Of a DNA stretch of 41,311 nt, positions 37,933 to 41,311 are shown one piece after another. Below the pieces are notes generated by a model. The model had not been told where the DNA came from. It was given only the letters and a program-made list of their open reading frames with translations, and searched no databases. Source of the DNA: a virus; IMG/VR virus record IMGVR_UViG_3300021962_010588, positions 1 to 41,311 of that record; one strand, written 5' to 3'. Both the position numbers and the translations under genes were made by a program. Each line of letters begins with the position of its first letter. Position 1 is the first letter of the stretch.

Positions 37933-37956
37933 AAGGGCACAGTTTCCTGCGCCCTT
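37933..37956. terminator. bidirectional terminator
   Basis: AAGGGCACAG and CTGCGCCCTT form a ten-base stem with one mismatch around a TTTC loop. It has an A-run on the left (T-run for the minus strand) and T-rich sequence on the right. It separates the convergent late unit and the giant minus-strand virion gene. Confidence 0.75.
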
Positions 37957-37974
37957 CTTAATTTTATCTTTTTA

Positions 37975-40900
37975 TTATGCTTGTGTTTCTTGGAACGATA
38001 TCTGCACGTCACAAGATCCTGAACCCGATCTCGTTGTTGGTCGAATGTTGATAGCCAAAATCTCAGGACCATCTGGGTAAACACCTCTGCCCGGTATGGC
38101 CGAAGCTGCCAGTTCCTTAATAGATGACAGATCTAATGTACCAGAGTTGGTAGTGTTGACCGGTATCGCAAACACACGCTCACCACCTGTGGCCGCAATG
38201 CCGCCATCTGTGAAAGCAATGTCATTGGGGTCAGCGTACTGCACGAAGGATGGTTGGAAACCGTTCGCCTCTGTGTCTAATCCCTGCCATTGTGTGTTCT
38301 CAGCATCGATGTTTGTGGAGTTCAATTCACCTGTGATCAGATATCTTCGTCCTGACACGTTGATCCTTAGGAAGTTTAGGAGCAACTGCGCCTTGTTGAC
38401 CAAGTCCCTGTCACCTATGTCACCAGTGATCGAGTTCGAAACCGATGGAGCCAATCTCATCACGATGATGGTTCTGTCCGCTGAACCCGAAGTTGAGAAG
38501 TTCTGCACGTTGATCGTAAAGTTGTAACCTCTGTCTGTTTGGAAACCACCGTCCATGATCAACGCAGATCCCCAGTGTGACACAGTCGGTGTACAAGTGT
38601 TACCTATCAGATAAACACCATCACCATCTGCGTGACCGGCAGCTGAACCCTTAGTGAAAGATCTCAACTGACCATCTGACCATTGTGTCAGTGTGGCTGA
38701 TCGAGTCAATCCTGTTAGATTGTTGCCAGACTTGCCTGTGTATCGGATCACTTCATTGTTGATGCCGATGTGTACTGGATTCGCCACTGATGCTGTTGGA
38801 AAGTGTGTGGCATCCACAACAGTCAGCGTGGTCGATCCTGCCTCAATGTCGCCAACCAATCTGGATCTACCCGCAGTGTTGGTCACACAATACTTGACAG
38901 GTGTGTTACCTGAACGCATGTATGCTTCGTAGTTCACGTTGTTGTTCTTGATTCTGTGACAGTGTAGGTACTTGCCGCCCTGGCCTCTCATGCCGTATTG
39001 GATGTAACCAGCACCGTACCATGTGTACTCGATGAAAAACATCTGCATCTTTGTGACATCGAACACGAATCCTGAAGGACCTGTGCCATCACACTTGTCG
39101 ATGTTCCACTTGCTCTGTGGAATACGCTGTTCTTCGATCAGTGTCAATTTAACGTTCTGTTGGTTTCTTCTGCCTCTGAAAGCAGGCGAAACGATCAATG
39201 TGTTGTTGTCTGTGATCTGCTGGATGGTGTGTGTCATTCCCCTGATGATCACTTGATCTGATACTTTACACTGTTCTGTGAATCTGCAGTCACCGTCACC
39301 AGTTACTTCTGTGGAATCCGCTTCCACGCTCACAGTACCTGCGAGTTGAAGTGTGGATCTTCTCTTGACCACATTGATTGTGACACCGTCATATTCGAAT
39401 AATGTGCCATTTTGGTCATCGAAAAGTCCCAATTGGATGGAAGAACCGTACCAATTCTTGACAGTACACCTTGGCTCTGAACCAAGTTCTGGCTGTGTGG
39501 AATCCAGTGCCGCTTGTGCTTCTATGATGAATGATGTGTCTGACACGATGGATTCGACCACATAGTCACCGTTCCAACCTGAAGTTGTGATGCCTGATAT
39601 GTTCACTGTGGCACCAGCGTTCAAGCCATGGTATCTGTCCAACACCACTGTGATGTTGGCTTCGCCACTGCCTGTGGAGTCTGATGACAGAGTTGTGATG
39701 TCAAATGTCGGACACAGGATCGAACCTGTGCTGAACACGAGACCCTTACCTGACTGGTATCTAAAGTATTTTCTTGACTGTCTTGATGCCAACGAACCAT
39801 GCGATGGTGTTCCGTTACCAATCAACACACCACCGTCGAACGGTCTGTGTACGAAGAAAGTGTTGTCCTTGACCGTGATCGTACCTGTCAGCGTGCCACT
39901 CACTGCCGCACCGCCTTTGGCTTGGTATGTGAATGTTGTGGGTGAAGGTATCGTAAGTATAGGAAATGATCCTTCGGCATATTCTTCATTGGTTGCAGAG
40001 TTCAACTGCACCAACACCAAGTTGCCTGGTTGCATGCCGTGTGCTGTCTTGGTTGTGACAGTTATGGTCGAAGGTGTTGATCCATCTGACGCGATCGGAG
40101 TGGTGTCCGCCAAGTTCAATTGAGCACCTGTGTATCTGCCCGCTTGTCTAACTGACGTAGACGATGTGTTTAAAACATCACCCGCTGTCAGTCCTGTTGC
40201 TCTTTTTGGATAGTAGAAGAAATAGTTGGTCTCCGCATTGTGGATGAAGTATCTACCGTTGGCATCTGTGTCTGCCAATTCCTGGATGGAAATGTAAGAT
40301 TCAGCGGTCAAACCGTGTGCTGAAATGTGTACGCCCACCTGTGGAAGGTTGGCATTACCGTTGTCGAACACACCTGTTAGGTAAACCAACAGTGATCCCA
40401 CTCCCGCTGATGACAGTGCTGATGTTCCCAAAGCACCTCTGCTGATGGTCTGAGCACCGTTCACTGAACGTGATGTGGATGTCATTTTGACAATTTCTCT
40501 AGTTGCAGAAATTTCTGCGATCACAGTACCAGCCGAGTAAGATGGCAAAGGTTCTGTGTTGAACTGACCTCTGTTGATGGTCAACTGTGTGGCAGAATCT
40601 ATGGAGAAGATCTTACCGATCTCCAACTTGTTGATTCTTCTGGCTGTGTTGCCTGATGTGATGTTTGCTCCAGCGGCATTAGAACCGTTGACCTGTCTGG
40701 TCACAGTCAATGTGTTTGTCGACTTGGCAGATACAGCCATGATCTCATACACATTCGATGTGTCTGTCTGCACCATGATGTAGTCACCGTCCGAGAAACC
40801 TGTGCCAGATGCTAAGTTAACGGATGTAGTTCCTGTGGATGTGATGTTTGTGGAAACGGTTGATCCCACGAATGATGAATCACCTGAATCAGGATTGTCA

Positions 40901-41311
40901 TACATGATCACATAGTCGCCTACAGTGAATCCTGATGAGTCTGCCACAGAGAATGTTCTGCCTGTGGCTCCTAAAACAGCTGCTGTGCTGTAGTTGGTTG
41001 TGCCCGAAACTGTCATCAAACAACCATAGTCGTTGTTGGCCCATGGTGTGTCGCCAGTCTCTTGGTTAGAAAGAGCGATGGATGTGTCACCTGCAGACCC
41101 GATGGTGTTGTCAGCGGCAAGATGAGTGACGTAACCTGCTTCGGGTAATCTAAGATCCGATCCAGCGAATTCATACAAACCAGGTCTGTCTGAAACTGTC
41201 ACCACTGACTGCCATTTTGTGTTCTGGAGACCGTATTCGAAGTCAGCGTCAAGTAGTGCTTCCGGATTGGACACCCTCATACGCTCAACGGCGTCAACGC
41301 CGAAAGCGTAA
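37975..41311 (-). CDS. giant virion structural protein, partial at right edge
   Basis: At least 1,111 residues in one frame on the minus strand, open to the right edge. The ATG at 41280 is preceded in frame by YAFGVDAVER, so the true start lies outside. The stretch VERMRVSNPEALLDADFEYG is one I recall near the start of very large structural proteins of T4-like marine phages (VrlC-like). The body is beta-rich, with repeats such as GFTVGDYVIMYD, GFSDGDYIMVQT and HGLTAESYISIQ (a short 'xG(F/L)xxGDYxxV' unit) suggesting many small barrels. It probably belongs to the baseplate or tail. It converges on the terminator at 37933. Codon use is like its neighbours. Confidence 0.7.
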   Translation of the reverse strand, partial: YAFGVDAVERMRVSNPEALLDADFEYGLQNTKWQSVVTVSDRPGLYEFAGSDLRLPEAGYVTHLAADNTIGSAGDTSIALSNQETGDTPWANNDYGCLMTVSGTTNYSTAAVLGATGRTFSVADSSGFTVGDYVIMYDNPDSGDSSFVGSTVSTNITSTGTTSVNLASGTGFSDGDYIMVQTDTSNVYEIMAVSAKSTNTLTVTRQVNGSNAAGANITSGNTARRINKLEIGKIFSIDSATQLTINRGQFNTEPLPSYSAGTVIAEISATREIVKMTSTSRSVNGAQTISRGALGTSALSSAGVGSLLVYLTGVFDNGNANLPQVGVHISAHGLTAESYISIQELADTDANGRYFIHNAETNYFFYYPKRATGLTAGDVLNTSSTSVRQAGRYTGAQLNLADTTPIASDGSTPSTITVTTKTAHGMQPGNLVLVQLNSATNEEYAEGSFPILTIPSPTTFTYQAKGGAAVSGTLTGTITVKDNTFFVHRPFDGGVLIGNGTPSHGSLASRQSRKYFRYQSGKGLVFSTGSILCPTFDITTLSSDSTGSGEANITVVLDRYHGLNAGATVNISGITTSGWNGDYVVESIVSDTSFIIEAQAALDSTQPELGSEPRCTVKNWYGSSIQLGLFDDQNGTLFEYDGVTINVVKRRSTLQLAGTVSVEADSTEVTGDGDCRFTEQCKVSDQVIIRGMTHTIQQITDNNTLIVSPAFRGRRNQQNVKLTLIEEQRIPQSKWNIDKCDGTGPSGFVFDVTKMQMFFIEYTWYGAGYIQYGMRGQGGKYLHCHRIKNNNVNYEAYMRSGNTPVKYCVTNTAGRSRLVGDIEAGSTTLTVVDATHFPTASVANPVHIGINNEVIRYTGKSGNNLTGLTRSATLTQWSDGQLRSFTKGSAAGHADGDGVYLIGNTCTPTVSHWGSALIMDGGFQTDRGYNFTINVQNFSTSGSADRTIIVMRLAPSVSNSITGDIGDRDLVNKAQLLLNFLRINVSGRRYLITGELNSTNIDAENTQWQGLDTEANGFQPSFVQYADPNDIAFTDGGIAATGGERVFAIPVNTTNSGTLDLSSIKELAASAIPGRGVYPDGPEILAINIRPTTRSGSGSCDVQISFQETQA

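Noticed and set aside
39587-40123. 178-residue plus-strand frame inside the giant virion gene
   Set aside because: Shadow of the minus-strand gene, whose repeats and frame openness are clear.

Overview
This window reads as a fragment of a lytic, T4-like marine tailed phage genome (roughly 40% GC by eye), most like the contractile-tailed phages of marine Gram-negative bacteria such as cyanophages and pelagiphages. The signs are a T4 gp44-type clamp loader ATPase, PhoH, a GroES-like co-chaperonin, peptide deformylase, a GH108 endolysin with overlapping spanins, many virion-type proteins with N-terminal motifs common in marine myoviruses, and T4-type late promoters (NATAAATA) in front of the virion genes. 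Exported lipoproteins, an o-spanin and an outer-membrane-type protease point to a Gram-negative host. I see no integrase, tRNA, CRISPR array or insertion sequence. Both window edges cut through genes.

Layout. 1-769 (minus): a partial glycosyltransferase-like gene. 822-3298: a small basic protein, a small exported protein, an LPP20-like lipoprotein, a DUF4384-like exported protein and a QueD-like enzyme. 3291-5954: a small conserved protein, a NodU/TobZ-type carbamoyltransferase and a UV-damage endonuclease. 6010-7976: a redox and Fe-S block of AT-hook peptide, Fe superoxide dismutase, Nfu, a SufT/MIP18-like protein and an A-type Fe-S carrier. 7986-15122: mainly virion proteins, with a radical SAM enzyme and a minus-strand zinc-ribbon protein between them. 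15187-19830: a DnaE-like fragment, small conserved proteins, GroES, two SGNH-like proteins and gp44; phoH lies convergent on the minus strand (19815-20501). 20629-25932: a probable virion protein, a second radical SAM enzyme, the endolysin and spanins, a sulfotransferase-like protein and three small membrane proteins. 25971-29485: an overlapping dnaJ-def-clpA operon. 29495-30771: small membrane, virion and cupin proteins. 30820-34751: a subtilisin-like lipoprotein with a barrel-like C-terminus, and an exported alginate-lyase-like protein. 34751-37929: small conserved proteins, a third SGNH-like protein, a nucleotidyltransferase and a HAD phosphatase. 37975-41311 (minus): a very large virion protein cut by the right edge.

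Expression logic. Non-structural genes mostly follow sigma70-type promoters (TTGACA-like, 16-18 nt, TATAAT-like). Virion and late genes follow TAAATA promoters. In at least eight early cases the -10 box is followed by exactly six bases and then ATG, so the transcript would start on the start codon. Several late promoters show the same 5-7 nt spacing. Leaderless translation therefore seems to be the general rule for first genes of transcripts here, while internal operon genes use AGGAG-type ribosome binding sites or TAATG/ATGA overlaps. Two late transcripts instead carry long structured 5' leaders (11176-11273 and 24282-24437).

The most unusual content is the accessory load: a host-envelope set (lipoproteins, protease, polysaccharide-lyase-like protein), an Fe-S/superoxide set and a chaperone-protease set. 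All functional calls rest on reading motifs by eye and need database confirmation.
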